Positions 31,498 to 42,993 of a stretch of DNA of 64,000 nt are shown here, one piece after another. The stretch covers positions 62,001 through 126,000 of the forward strand of contig ML986578.1 of assembly GCA_010094045.1 (NCBI GenBank), read 5' to 3'. Origin of the DNA: Lojkania enalia (lineage: Eukaryota; Ascomycota; Dothideomycetes; Pleosporales). The translations under genes were made by a program, and so were the position numbers. Under the pieces are notes generated by a model. The model worked only from the letters and a program-made list of their open reading frames with translations, ran no database searches and was not told the DNA's origin. How positions within the stretch are numbered: the first letter of the stretch is position 1; every line of letters begins with the position of its first letter.

Positions 31498-34400
31498 ACT
31501 GATACAATAGAGAGAAGCTGAGGTGGAAAGCACAGTAGAGGAAAGCTCGCCATAATATAGCAAAAGCTCAAGTGTACATGGAAGCTATCAAGCCGCGGGC
31601 CTGGATCCTGCATGGAAAACAAATGTCGAGCGTCATCATAAGTTGCGCACATCCCGTCCTCATTTGGCAGCTGGATTTTAAGGAATTGCAAGGCCCCCGC
31701 AAGCTTGTCGGGAAAATGCATGAGGATGTTCATCAAAGCCTCAAAGCTACCCCCTGCCCGACATATATCATCTGACCAATCATGGCGCGGCTTTTCGTAC
31801 CCTAAATTGATAGCGGTACGCGCACTGCCGAAATAGGAAGCTCCAAAAGGGAACGCTGCTATCGCCGGGAGCCAAGCAGGAACAGGAAGGATCTTGTACC
31901 TTGCGAAACAAGTGGCGTGGTGACGCACAGGGACGCAGGCTGAGGATAAATGTGGGGGGCAGATCGAAACGGAATGGAGAATGGTTGATGTAGACAAAGC
32001 ATGGAGGTACAACAAATGAGTTTTGAGGGACAGGAAAAGGAAAAGCGCTTAGATTATGTATTCAGACAAGAGAGCAATGCGTGGAGAGACGTCGGGATGG
32101 AATGCTGAAACATCAGCGGCTTGTTCCAGGTTTCTTGATTGCAGCCTGCGTGCTCTTGTGTTACTCGAAGTATTTCCTGGGTTTTCTAGGCATTTTACCC
32201 CTCCTCTATTTGACGCAAATTGCTGGGCACTAGTGGTCCTGATATGGCTAATTGTTGATAGGCTTCTTGGCATCGCCTCGGTGCTCAGCCACCTGAATAT
32301 TGTGCTCGTTCCCTCAAGTCAAGTGTGCCTGTGGGAACACATTGCCAAATAATCGAAGACAGGTATGAGGGCAATCAGCCAAGAAACGAAGGAAAGTCCA
32401 GTACTGTAGACGAATGCTAAGAAGGAAAATAGCAATTTCTATGCTCGGTTGGATACAACATATGCAAGAAGATAATAGCATCTGTATGGTCGTGCCGAGC
32501 CTAGGTGTGGATACTGGCAAGGGATGCTCTCTCCCTCTAATACATCCTCCTGGCGCTTTAACGAGAGTCCCCTGGGAGCTCGTTGCTTAAAAAATTTAAA
32601 GGAGCGATAGAATAGTCTTTGTCGTTGCGCATACAACGGAGGCGATACCTATTGTAAAGCATTCTATCATATTAAATAAGGGTAAAGTAGTAGACGAAAA
32701 GACCTACGACATGTTGAGGAGGATACAAGGACTCTTCGTGAGGTTGCTGAGGGGGGATCGTGTGGATGCACCTGGGAGGAGAATGCACAGAAGCTTACAC
32801 AGAAATACTGTGGGAGGGAAATGCTCTTCACGATGTATTCAATCCTGTTTCAACACCAAAACAAGTCTATGTAAGCCTCATGCTGTGGATCTAAGACGTG
32901 TCGACGACTGACCAATGCGCTCATCAGATTAAATACCGTCAGGTGTTTTTTCTATCCTGTTACAGCTAACCTATACTATCAGGCCTATATAGTCTTGCTA
33001 CTGCCAGCCTCTAGCGAGGCAGGCCGGTTACACTCCTTCAATACATTAATATTTGCCTTAGCAATTAATGCTGCCTGATACGCGACAAATAAATGTATTA
33101 TTTGAAGAAGCCTGCGGGACAATAGTTGCTTTAAACGTCTTCATAATCCATATATATTTCCAAATTTTTGTCTACGGTATCAATCATTTTGCGTCTCAGA
33201 CGGAGTCAACCAGATAAAGGCGGAAAAAATTTGCCGGACTTCAGGTCATAAGTAGGTACCTATCAGTGCAAATTTCATTGATAGCTTCTACAGCTGTCAT
33301 ATGTTGGTTTTGCCGAATAGCTAGTCCCGGGGAATTTGCTCCGTGAAAGACTGGGTGCAATCAAGATAGCGAATCGATTAAGGAGATGCATACAGATCTA
33401 CTCGAAAGTCCTGTGGAAATTCGGCCACCAAAACGAAGTGTTTATCGTCGCAGGATCTATTAGGAACAACAGTATCCCTCTCCGGACTTATCCCAACCTA
33501 GTCCCTCTCGGCTGCTGCTGTTCTGGCCTCAAGGAATGTAGTACGCCACATGTGTATCACATCCCTCCCTATACCACATCGAGGGAGAAGATCGGACGTG
33601 TCTCTACTGGAGAAGTTAAAAAAATTTTCCTATGTAATATTCAAATTTACTGATTCTCGTATTTTCTACATTTCCGTCTTTCTTCCGCTTCCCCGATCAC
33701 AGACTACCATTTGATCAGAATGGCTTCCCATCGCAGATAAAAACTTACAATCAATCATTGGGGCCAACTATCGCCAGCAATATTCAAACGACTACTAGAT
33801 GTTCTAGTGCTTGTCACTTTGGTAAATGGAAGCCAAAACGTGTCTCACCGGCAGGGCTTCGCATATACTCAACATTACTCGCCTCTTCCAAAGTAGGGGA
33901 CGCCACGTCACATCTCCCGCATCCGCTAACAATGCAACCATTTACCAATTTCTGCGTTTAGTATTGAAATAGAGCGGCAAAGTAATACACAACCGTATAC
34001 AAATGGATGCGTGAACTCCTCACACAACTAATAAGAAATGCAATTGTAATGACCTATCTGTCTTTGCGAATGGAACGTTACTTCTACATAGACGTATGTC
34101 AATAAGACGTGCATCTTAGAATATAGGATTTAGTCACTATTGCCACATTTCTAGGTGGTATGTGAGAGCATCTATTTATAGTGTTTCTTCTTCGCATGAT
34201 GAAGAACTATACGCGGCTATATAAGCAGTAATGCAACATACCGTTTGCTTTCCTTGAATACAAGATGCAGTTTTTGTCTCGCATATATTACCGCAAGACT
34301 GAGACATTCGCCATATTATCACACTCCTTCTCCATCCGTTACCTCGTAATTTAACGAGGGGAAGCAAGGTATCTCTCGTGTAGAATCCAAGCAAGCATGT

Positions 34401-35439
34401 CCTGCTCGAATAACTACAGGACCAGCCCAGAGCAAAGTGATACGCTATCACTCACATGATAACAGGCTGGCGAGGCGCATAAAGTTATAAAACGGCAATC
34501 TCTCTACACTTATTGATGGCTAATTTCTTTAATCTCATCCTTTTATAAATAGGTGCTGCTCTAGGACTACTTCATCTAATAAATTGTTAATTCTTCTGTA
34601 CCGTTAATTTCCTATCCTGTGTGTGCCATGATCGGAGCTCTTCGCTCATAGATTCTCACGTTGAATAAATATAGTCATGTTAAACAATTTCTTTCTAGTT
34701 AGCTGTTGAATTCTGGTAGATTTTCTACCAATTGTTGTCCTGAACTAGCCGATGTCCGTACGCCTACAGTCTCTGCTCAAATGCATTTTCAGACGCTTAT
34801 TACTACGGTTTTGGAATTCCTTACGGTTCTTATTGAATTTTCAGCGACTGAGGATATCTATCTTTCATTTAATAATTGTGAAGTTAATTTTCAAAGCATC
34901 GCACCCTTTGTATCCATTATATGGTCTGGATGTTCTCCCCCTTATGTGAGACTGCATCCATTCTGTGCATCACTCATCAAGAAGGATCAATTATTGACAA
35001 TACTGAAACCCTTCCATTAGGATATTTGGTCCGGACGAGAGTGCGTTAAACCAGCAAACAAACAACGAACCTCGGATAAGTGCATACTGATACGGAGCAC
35101 TATGAGCACAACGAAATTGAATGGGGACCCTTCTCTAGTGCCTCTCGAAGAATTTCAAATAGGAATATACCACTGAGGAAAAATTGAAAGTAGATATCTT
35201 CTCGGAGGCGTTGCTGTGTTTCTATCTGATGGGAGAGTGATGATACCAAGTAGGCTTGGTCCGAACGGGCTTCTTGGTTGGGTCAGAGATTTCGTTCCAT
35301 ACCCTAGGCCAATTGAACATACTTTGATTGGTATTAGTGGAAGGCATGATTTAAAATCCCTTAAAGGAATTCATGTCCATATTATGGGAACCAATCCCTG
35401 GGAGTGGAATACCCCACACACTTTGAGCACTCAATTGCA
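31498..35439. other. 3.9-kb AT-rich gene-poor region
   Basis: No supported gene. A 179-codon minus-strand frame (32015-31476) overlaps the start of the peptidase gene and looks like chance. A plus-strand frame at 35216-35545 reads somewhat protein-like (contains HTLIGISGRHDLKSLKG and NPWEWNTPHTLSTQLHYW) but has no convincing start and is probably a relic of an unknown gene. An imperfect inverted repeat lies at 33033-33110. Confidence 0.45.
33033..33110. repeat. Imperfect inverted repeat, 78 bp
   Basis: The left arm CTCCTTCAATACATTAATAT and the right arm (reverse complement CTTCTTCAAATAATACATTT) pair imperfectly around a central part of roughly 35 bp. It could be a degenerate miniature element or a chance AT-rich palindrome. 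No target-site duplication was identified. Confidence 0.3.
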
Positions 35440-37113
35440 CTACTGGAACATCAAGAGAGCATACGAGATCACCGCAATCCAAGACCCCCATATACTAGAA
35501 CATCTCCGGTTGGTTGCAATCTTCTTCAACATTAAAGTCTCATGATAATTGCCACCTTGAGCGTCATAATTATCTTCGCTTCGTTCCACATACTCATCGT
35601 AATTGTACTCTAGAAAACGCCCCCGCACCGAGTAGGGTAACCAAGAGTTCCGGTTCTGGTACTTCTTCGTCGTCTTCGAATGTATACCCTGGGTGATGAA
35701 TCCGGGCCCAATCCACAACTTCAGAGTTATCTCGTCGAACGTCCATTCTCGATACACTTCGAAGACTATAAAAATGGTAGCTAACTTATCCGCAACGATC
35801 CGCAAGAAGTTGATAGCTTCCTCTGTGAGGAGGCGCGGCCCAGCCTCCCATGGATCATCGTAATCGCCCTCGCACACTAGCCGAGAACTACTTCACCGGG
35901 AAAGTGGCAAAAAGTCCTTTGACAAATTCCAACGCTCCGGCTTCGTTTAAGCCGGACGCAAAATTTTCCACCAGGTCATTGAATTCGAACCAATAAATGA
36001 AATTTATTTGTAGATACTGGACATTCGATGGGATGATGTCAAAGAGCGCGAAAAAAGGTTCCATGATGCACTATCGATCGGCAGTTCGTGATCGACGTGC
36101 AGAGCGTCCAGTTTCTTGAGGTTGGTCAGACTCCCAAGATCTTGGATTTTCGTAGCATCTAGAAAGTTCATGTATGTCCATTCGAATAGTCGAAGACGAT
36201 GTAGGAAAGTTTCCATGGCGCGAGTGAGGCGATGGAAGCGTACAGGACCCATTCGTCATAGTTTGAGAAAAACCCAAGACCGGTTACGATAAACTCTTCC
36301 AGATTTTTCACTAAAGGAGAACCAATAGCTGTTTCTAGAATTGCCGGTTCGAGAGCGACATCCCTTAAGCTTTTGGAGAGTGGCAGTGACCGATTCGAGT
36401 GACGGAAAGTGGAACGAGCCAACGTTGCTGCATCGCCTAACATCGATAGCTTGTGTGGCAAGCAAGACAGGGACAGGAAGCTCCAATCTATTTTTGGAGG
36501 ACCCTTGTAGATATATTGTTTTTAACTTGTAGAAAGGATATGCGCCATTCTGGTCGGCCATGTTGAGGTATGGTAGCATGAGAATCTTGCGGGTAAGTGG
36601 TAAGAGGTCCTACATGGACTCTTGTAGCTCCAAGGCTTCAATATTAGTAGCCAATGTTAAGATGATAGCTAAAGCTCCATCAAAGGATGGGTGCGTCTAG
36701 AAGACGCTGCTGACCCACCGAGAAGCCAGTTCAGCTGAACCGATAGATACCATGTATTTTGAGATCACATTCTGAAACTATGATATATGATCTTAGGGCG
36801 AAAGATAGAATGCTTCGGTCTTACTATCCAGATCCGAGAAGTCCTGCCCATCATGGATGATATGAAGCTTCCTGATATACTGCAAGAGCTCTATTCTATC
36901 CGATAGAGTCAAGAGTAGAAGCTCGATCTTGTCCTCACGGAAGGCCCAAATGGATATGCATTTGTACCGGAAGAGCTCTGTTAAGGCCCGGTAACAGTGC
37001 ATGACCATTGATACGCTACTGAGATCATGACGACTCAAGAATTCTACTATCCTGGTGCCTAACTTAGTAAAAAGTGCACTTATCGACATAACCGCTGAGC
37101 TTATAGTGAACAT
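35440..37113 (-). pseudogene. F-box protein relic, frame-broken
   Basis: Remains of a fungal F-box/leucine-rich protein, a substrate receptor of SCF ubiquitin ligases. The N-terminal piece (37113-36793) has the F-box-like run IVEFLSRHDLSSVSMVMHCY and the typical follow-on LLLLTLSDRIELLQYIRKL, then stops. Further pieces lie in changing frames: 36579-36400 (MLPYLNMADQNGAYPFYKL), about 36400-36170 (LEEFIVTGLGFFSNYDEWV), 36252-36004, a tail ending at a stop near 35879 (LEFVKGLFATFPVK), and 35877-35440 (GPRLLTEEAINFLRIVADKL). Some gaps could be introns, but several frame changes lack usable splice sites, so a decayed gene is more likely. The order of the pieces matches one ancestral reading direction. 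Exact limits are uncertain. Confidence 0.6.
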
Positions 37114-37511
37114 CTAAGCGGGATGTACATAAACATTGGATTAGTTGATAATATTGAGAACTTACTAGCTAGTCGAAGGCAGTGGGTTATTGGTTTGAGA
37201 TCGAGTAGGTGGGAAGTCGGAGTTCTTGCATGCCGATATCGAATAAGATCATATTTTATTTGTCCTCCATGTGTTTCATAGCCAGGACGCGAAGTAGGAG
37301 GGTCTTGGCAGTAGGTCGTGAACGCTTTCACCACGTGCTAACTGCGGGAACTAATGTGCAACGACCTCGCAATAGGTAGCGTGCTACATGACACAACAAT
37401 ACGGTGGGGTGTGCTACCTCCGCCGCAAAATATCACCTGTAGTATGTTCAACTTTATTTCCTACGATTACTTTCTAGAACAGTTCCCCAACCGCACATTT
37501 AGTATTGCTAC

Positions 37512-38089
37512 GATGTCGCTGTCAAGTATTCCCGCCGAACTTGACGCTGCTATCGTAGGGCTTCTCGACAAGGTGCCATATACGCCCTGACACTTATATC
37601 GAAATACTATCGAAGTCTTGCCGAGCCGGTTCTTTACAAAGACTTGCAATTCGCGACCGACGAGGTAGTAAAGATGAAGAACCTCCTTTTCGATATCCTT
37701 GAGCGACCGAAGTTGGTAGAATTGATAAAGATGATGGAAATCATTCTAAGGCGCAATTGCCCGACCTATAGGCTTTGAGCAGCTATTCGATTTTAACCCA
37801 ATCGCATACGCTTGAGGTTAGCAGCATGTAACCACCATATAACGGACGACTGTCACATTGACCTAGCTTTACTAAAATGGAGAAAATGAAGTGGCTAGAG
37901 GGCATCGTAAAGTATTCATCCAAAATAGACGACTGTGTCGCTGCCGTTATGACTTTGGAATCGAGGCCAGGGCGAATCACTTTGCGGCCTGGATATGATG
38001 CTCCTCTCATCGAGTTCATTTTATCTTGCATTTTGAGCAAACCCGAACTTCTTATCTCGCGAACGATGTGCGGTCGTTCGGAAAATTGA
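37512..38089 (+). pseudogene. Second F-box-like relic, divergent from the first
   Basis: A start (MSLSSIPAELDAAIVGLLDK) typical of fungal F-box-like proteins runs into a stop at once. Reading on in the frame shifted by one base restores a family-like sequence (LTLISKYYRSLAEPVLYKDL, then VVKMKNLLFDILERPKLVEL) until a stop near 37780. A further piece at 37877-38089 (ITLRPGYDAPLIEFILSCIL) may be the next part. A single-base loss near 37570 and later stops explain the break. It starts about 400 bp from the oppositely oriented relic at 37113. Confidence 0.55.
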
Positions 38090-39332
38090 GGTCAGTCAGC
38101 TTATACGGAGTTACGAATAGCGTCAACTGTTTTCGAATCGGCCCTATAGAAGAATTGGCATACCTAATCCACTCCCTCTTCCCGACTCCTTAACCTAGTA
38201 CGCCTATATTATGTAGACTAGAATTATCTAATATCGAGATACGTTGCGCGTTGCGAGTCACAGAATGAATCATGCTAACGGTAAAATCAGATGGGAGCTG
38301 GAGATCTTATGTAGGCTGCATTATATCAGGGTTTGTAGGAATGTGCATAGCCCCATTCTACGGGGCCTTAAGCATGACTGACACAGTGAGCATGATATGT
38401 GCGACTGCCTTGCCATTGCGCTGAGCCGGAAACTACCTTATCTCGTGGTTTTTGAGTTGTCTACACGGCGGCAAATGGGTAACTATACTAGAGCAAACTA
38501 GGCATCACCGGACGCGGAATTTCCCTTTATAACTCTGATGGACCTCAGGAGTTTTGCCTATGCCAAAATTGAGCTGGGTCTGGCTCTCAAGTCGTAGATG
38601 TTGGAAGCTCTGGGCTGTTTCTGGTGACTCCATTCGATTATTCCCAGATTCCGCCAACGATCCTTTATGTATAAGACAAGGACTCTATCATCGTTATCAT
38701 AGGATACAGTCGCTAGATCTAAGAATGATCAAAAAAAAAGCAACCACATCCGAGGGGCTATCCGTGTGTAGAATGTCTGATTTTGAGGATGAGGCATACG
38801 GGGGGCTTTGCTGGTTAGCAAGAAACATACAATAGATGAACGCCGACACGAAATCTCTAAACTTGGCAGAAGAAATTGCATGAAATCCAAAAGGAACAGA
38901 TGAAATTGGGAAGAGTAAAAACAAGTGAAAAAAGTGATAGTTTTCGGTGAATCGGAGTACTCCGGGACACGGCGTGTTACATAATGAAAAATCCCGATAT
39001 CGGAGAGCAATCATCTGGAGGTGTCTTCACTGTCTCTAGTACGAGCTTCCACTATCAATAATAGTACGCACAACGTCCAGTAAGATAAGTCTATATCCTC
39101 CGCTCTCGCTATTGCTACCGCGGTGATTGAACCTGGGGGGTTATTATTCATCAATTCATAAAGCTCATACCCTCCATGAGTGAGCATTCACAGCCGCCTG
39201 CTCTCGAGAGCAACCAGTTGCCCTGCTACAAAATTCATCATTACTGATATCTAGCCAGCCGTGAACTTAACTCCTTAAATCGTTTACTTACTACCTAGAT
39301 ACCTAACTTCTACCTTTACCGCTTGCGCTATC
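38090..39332. other. 1.2-kb intergenic region
   Basis: AT-rich with scattered short frames (38554-38835, 38697-39014) that show no motif. The right end holds the promoter of the methyltransferase gene. Further decayed F-box sequence is possible but was not recognised. Confidence 0.45.
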
Positions 39333-40163
39333 ATGGCACCATATATCCACGGCCACCACGCCTCTGTCCTCCGCTCGCACGAATGGCGCACTGTAGAGAA
39401 TTCCTGCCCTCACCTCCTCCCATACCTTACCAATCCGTCCCTCAAGATCCTCGATGTAGGCTGCGGTCCCGGCACCATAACCACTGATCTTGCATCTCGC
39501 GTTCCAGAAGGCTTCGTTTATGCTATCGACCCCTCTGCTGAAGTAATCAAGAAGGCTAGGAAGCATGCTGCCGATAAGGGCGTAACAAACGTGCGGTTCG
39601 AAGTTGGGGATATATTCCACTGGCAAGAGCTTGAGGGTGTGGAGGAGGGTGAGTTCGATGTTGTGCATGCACATCAGGTGCTTCAACATCTGCAAGATCC
39701 CGTAGGAGCTATGAAGGAAATGAAGCGTATTGCCAAACCTGGTGGTATTATAGCAGTGCGGGATGCGGATTACTCTGCTATGAACTGGTACCCAGAGGTT
39801 CCGGGTATGCGCGAATGGTTAGATCTCTACATTGCACTTGCAAAGAGGATCAACTGTGATCCGAATATTGGAAAGAGGCTACATGCAGTGGCTATGGAGG
39901 CAGGATGTGATCGGGGTAATATCGAGGCTAGCGTTGGAACATGGACATTCAGTACTCCAGAGGAACGAGCATTCTGGTGCGGGCTGTGGGCTGATCGAAC
40001 TTTACAAAGCAACTTCAAGGCCAGTGCTTTGGAAAGCGGATATGCTACTGAAGAGGACTTGCATAAGATAGTCGAGGCATGGAAAGCAATGGAGAAGAAG
40101 CAGGACGGTTGGTTTGCGGTTATCCACGGGCAAATAATCTGTCATGTCGAAGACAGATCCTAA
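39333..40163 (+). CDS. Class I SAM-dependent methyltransferase (UbiE-like)
   Basis: Predicted S-adenosylmethionine-dependent methyltransferase, single exon, 276 residues. Motif I is LKILDVGCGPGTITTDLA (about residues 37-54). The acidic residue ending strand 2 is in GFVYAIDPS (about residue 69), motif II-like FEVGDIF lies near residue 92, and FDVVHAHQVLQHLQDP with KPGGIIAVRDADYS follows. The last 120 residues are the substrate-side cap (WTFSTPEERAFWCGLWADR). The fold is clear but the substrate is not; such free-standing fungal enzymes act on small molecules more often than on nucleic acids. There is no signal peptide, so it is probably cytosolic. The neighbouring genes do not suggest a pathway. 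Confidence 0.92.
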   Translation: MAPYIHGHHASVLRSHEWRTVENSCPHLLPYLTNPSLKILDVGCGPGTITTDLASRVPEGFVYAIDPSAEVIKKARKHAADKGVTNVRFEVGDIFHWQELEGVEEGEFDVVHAHQVLQHLQDPVGAMKEMKRIAKPGGIIAVRDADYSAMNWYPEVPGMREWLDLYIALAKRINCDPNIGKRLHAVAMEAGCDRGNIEASVGTWTFSTPEERAFWCGLWADRTLQSNFKASALESGYATEEDLHKIVEAWKAMEKKQDGWFAVIHGQIICHVEDRS

Positions 40164-40527
40164 TTCCACGTAGGTAATAATTCAACATCCCTGTTGGTAC
40201 ATGAAACTCCCCTCAAGATCATTTGTCGTCGCTTTCTGCGCTCCAAAGCTGGCCCACCACACGAACTCGTTCGACCTCTTAGACTACAAAAGCAATCATC
40301 CCGCGCAACCGAGTGACGCCTTATCCAATCACAAACGCCGGTATCCAAGACCACGCGCTCGTCATCTGACCGTGCATACATTAGCTCCCACCACCCTGCA
40401 TATAGCTACTTAAACAACCCTTTATCTACCCCACCACCCCGCTCCAACAACGCAATCCCGAAACATCAGTTCTCTCCAATACATCTTTCTACCTCTAGAT
40501 ATCGTGTCACGCAAACATACGTTCAAA
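40164..40527. promoter_or_regulatory. Methyltransferase 3' flank and microprotein promoter
   Basis: 364 bp between two plus-strand genes. The last 120 bp are C-rich with CCACCCC and CCAACAACGC tracts, as in many fungal core promoters. No defined factor site could be supported. Confidence 0.4.
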
Positions 40528-40706
40528 ATGATCGCTGAAATCGTCCTCGTCAACAACCACGACAGCAACTGCCCCAAGTGCGGCTCGGCTATTGCTGGTG
40601 AGACTAAGACTTGTGGATCTTGTGGCAGCGTGAGTCTACCTTCTAGCCCTATTCAACTGACAACATGTGGCACTAATGCACTTGTCTGTAGACCTGCCCT
40701 GTCTAA
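40528..40706 (+). CDS. 38-residue Cys-rich microprotein, two exons
   Basis: Tiny predicted gene. Exon 1 is 40528-40629 and exon 2 is 40692-40706, separated by a 62-bp GTGAGT..GTAG intron. The product is 38 residues with CPKCGSAIAG, KTCGSCGS and, after the splice, TCPV at the end: five cysteines at positions 15, 18, 29, 32 and 36. Two CxxC pairs spaced ten apart resemble a minimal zinc ribbon; a metal-buffering (metallothionein-like) role is also possible. Unspliced reading would replace the compact CPV end with a longer random tail, which supports the intron. The ATG context (caaaATGA) is good. An in-frame GTG 24 bp upstream is not needed. No family name can be given. Confidence 0.6.
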
Positions 40707-41472
40707 TTTGAAATGTTTGACCGTTGCGGCTGGGTGAATTTAGACGCAAGTTGCATAGGGCGGAGTATTGGCTGTTAAGCATATGAATGGATTGGGCTGA
40801 TGGGATAGGGACTGCTAGCGCTACGACGATACCACGAGACTGGGTAAATACAATGTATTCATTTGTGCCTCGTGCCCCCGCATACTGTATGGTTGGTCGT
40901 GTCGTCTTTGCCCAAACTAATAGCATGACATATCCTGTGGAGTGAATGGTCCGACGTGGATAGGTACGGATTGCTGCTGGTTCCCTTATTGCTATTCTAG
41001 TAGCTTTAGACAGAAATATTTCCATCTTTGTCAATAATTACCAGCTGCCGATAACTATATAGGGCTGAAGCGGTAGTTATATTCACGTGATATCTGACGA
41101 AGAAAGGGTGGGTTTCTCTCCCGCAATATCCCGAACACGTTGGTGGTCGGAGGTAGTTGAACGCCCAAAAGATATCAGTATTCTTCGTTCATTTCTCTGC
41201 CAAGGTAGGCATAAATTTTTACACCTAGTCTACAGCAGTGGTATAATCAACTCGCTATAATCCATCACACAATGCCTGAAAGAAGAAGCTCGAGACTGTT
41301 GGGTATATCATAAAGAGTGAAATAAAGCCATTTTCCCTTGTCCTGCACGCTAGTGTATTACCGCCCAACGAAACACAATTGCTTCTTTTGTACTCGTACA
41401 CTTCTGCAATCTAATCACTATAATTGGCGTTACTTATTCGTATTCCGCCTTCCAAAAATTCAATAACGAACT
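40707..41472. other. Spacer between convergent genes
   Basis: 766 bp between the microprotein gene (+) and the MARVEL-like gene (-). The minus-strand frame 41034-40636 covers the microprotein intron and looks like a shadow. Nothing else was seen. Confidence 0.5.
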
Positions 41473-42063
41473 CTACTTGTGATTCTTGAGACGTAACCAG
41501 GTGATCAAGATCGAGGCAATGAGGACAATAGCCGTAAGAAACAAGAATGCCGAGTCTGCCTGATTTTGAGTGCAGCGCTGGTTGAGGTCGTCTATATTGT
41601 CGTTGTCGTAAACCCCGTAATAGGTATCGCCGTTCTCTTTATAGGTGCCTTCATTGAGCAAGTCGATCTCTATAAGCTTGTACCTATTTTCCACGGATTT
41701 GTCGCTACAGTTAGGTCCTTTAAGTTTGATAGCAATAAGCTGTGTTAAACAAGTAAGCGTATAGTCCTTCTATGTAGCAGTGAAAGGCGGGGAACTTACT
41801 AGGCCAGCAGCAAGATTGATCAATGTGAGAACACCATCCACGGCAAAGATAATAATACCTCGCAGCATCTCCATCCAGTTTCCTGCAATACCCACAAAAG
41901 CACCAATTAGGGAGACTGCTCCGGCAAACGCAGTAAATGACAAGGTAGCTGGCGGGGCTCCATAGACTTGGCCCTTTAGGAGAGTAGCCGTAACCCCGAG
42001 AACGACAATAGCGAAGAGGACTTGGAAACCCCTAAGGCTGAGGGCGACGACGGCTAAGGACAT
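41473..42063 (-). CDS. MARVEL-like four-helix membrane protein, two exons
   Basis: Predicted integral membrane protein of 176 residues. Exons are 42063-41800 and 41739-41473 in transcript order, with a 60-bp GTAAGT..ACAG intron. Four hydrophobic helices are seen: residues about 8-28 (FQVLFAIVVLGVTATLL), 45-65, 70-92 (IIIFAVDGVLTLINLAAGLL, crossing the splice) and 150-170 (FLFLTAIVLIASILITWL). The third loop is hydrophilic with two cysteines (GPNCSDK and NQRCTQNQ) and acidic/Tyr-rich between them, and the protein ends in a short basic tail (RLKNHK). This topology suits the fungal MARVEL / Nce102-like group of plasma-membrane and eisosome-associated proteins. Family membership is inferred from topology rather than strong motifs. 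I chose ATG 42063 because the longer frame begins at a TTG. Confidence 0.78.
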
Positions 42064-42993
42064 AGTGATGGCTACGATCGAATGTGACAAGGCGAAGCGA
42101 AAGACGAAGATGTTTAAACCTGAAAGCGAGACAAGAGGATAGATGTCGATACCGTTTGAATAACCAGATTAACTGTTGAAGAAATAGATATCAGGCTGGA
42201 TAGGCGCGAGTGCTTGCTTCTTCTCACTATTACGTGATTTTACTTATTACACAGTGTGCTTTAGAACGCTCGTCCTGTTCCACAACCTCCTGTCGAAAGA
42301 ATAAAGAATTGAAGAAAAAAGAGCCCTTGCCCACTGACGGAGGAGTAGCTTTCTATATCCTCTCACTCTGTTACCCACAGCGCACCATAGTCGCTGCCTG
42401 GCACCCGTGCCGCTTTCAGGATCCCTTAAGCAACCAGCCGCAATCCAACCATCAAGTGAGCAGCGCAAGAGCACAGCCTTCCTGCCGCACGCTGTAGGAT
42501 TCTCCTGCGGCTGCCGCCTTACACACGCCTAGTCTCATCTAGTAGTTCTTACAGGGATATCGTAGGCATTATCTGGCAATAGCAGGGCTGGAGGGCGATT
42601 GCTGCATGGCGCGGTCTAGGACCTTGAAACGGCGGTACAGCAGATCGAACACCTAGCCCATTTACGCCCTACAATGAGGGGTCGATATTATTGCTGTGAA
42701 CATTGGGGGCCAAAGGGGGTTGGGATTAGGATCAGCGACGTGAATGGATTTAGATCGGTTCGGGGCTGAGTTCCGCCCGGCCAGAGATGGCACCACTTCT
42801 GAAACGCGCGAACCACTACACACACCGATTCAAAAAAAGATACGGCTCATATCTAGAAATGCACTTTATTATGTAATGATAGCCTGATAGTAATACACAA
42901 GTTCACACGTCGAAGACGAGACGAGATCTTGAAGGTTTTCTATGCATTGATAACATCGGACCCATGTGGAAGGCCTAAAATCCTGTAGCAGGA
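42064..42993. other. 0.9-kb intergenic region
   Basis: It contains the promoter of the MARVEL-like gene and the 3' flank of separase. Only short frames are present (42210-42497, 42869-43111). Confidence 0.5.

Noticed and set aside
31476..32015. 179-codon minus-strand frame upstream of the S41 peptidase
   Set aside because: Starts without an ATG context, composition is random, and it overlaps the real signal-peptide exon in another frame.
33001..33027. Small GC hairpin (GCCTC-TAGC-GAGGC) as a tRNA or terminator
   Set aside because: Too short, and no T-loop GTTCGA signature or other tRNA arms could be found around it.
35216..35545. Plus-strand frame with protein-like composition
   Set aside because: No ATG at its start, no recognised family, and it overlaps the end of the F-box relic on the other strand. 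Kept only as a possible relic.
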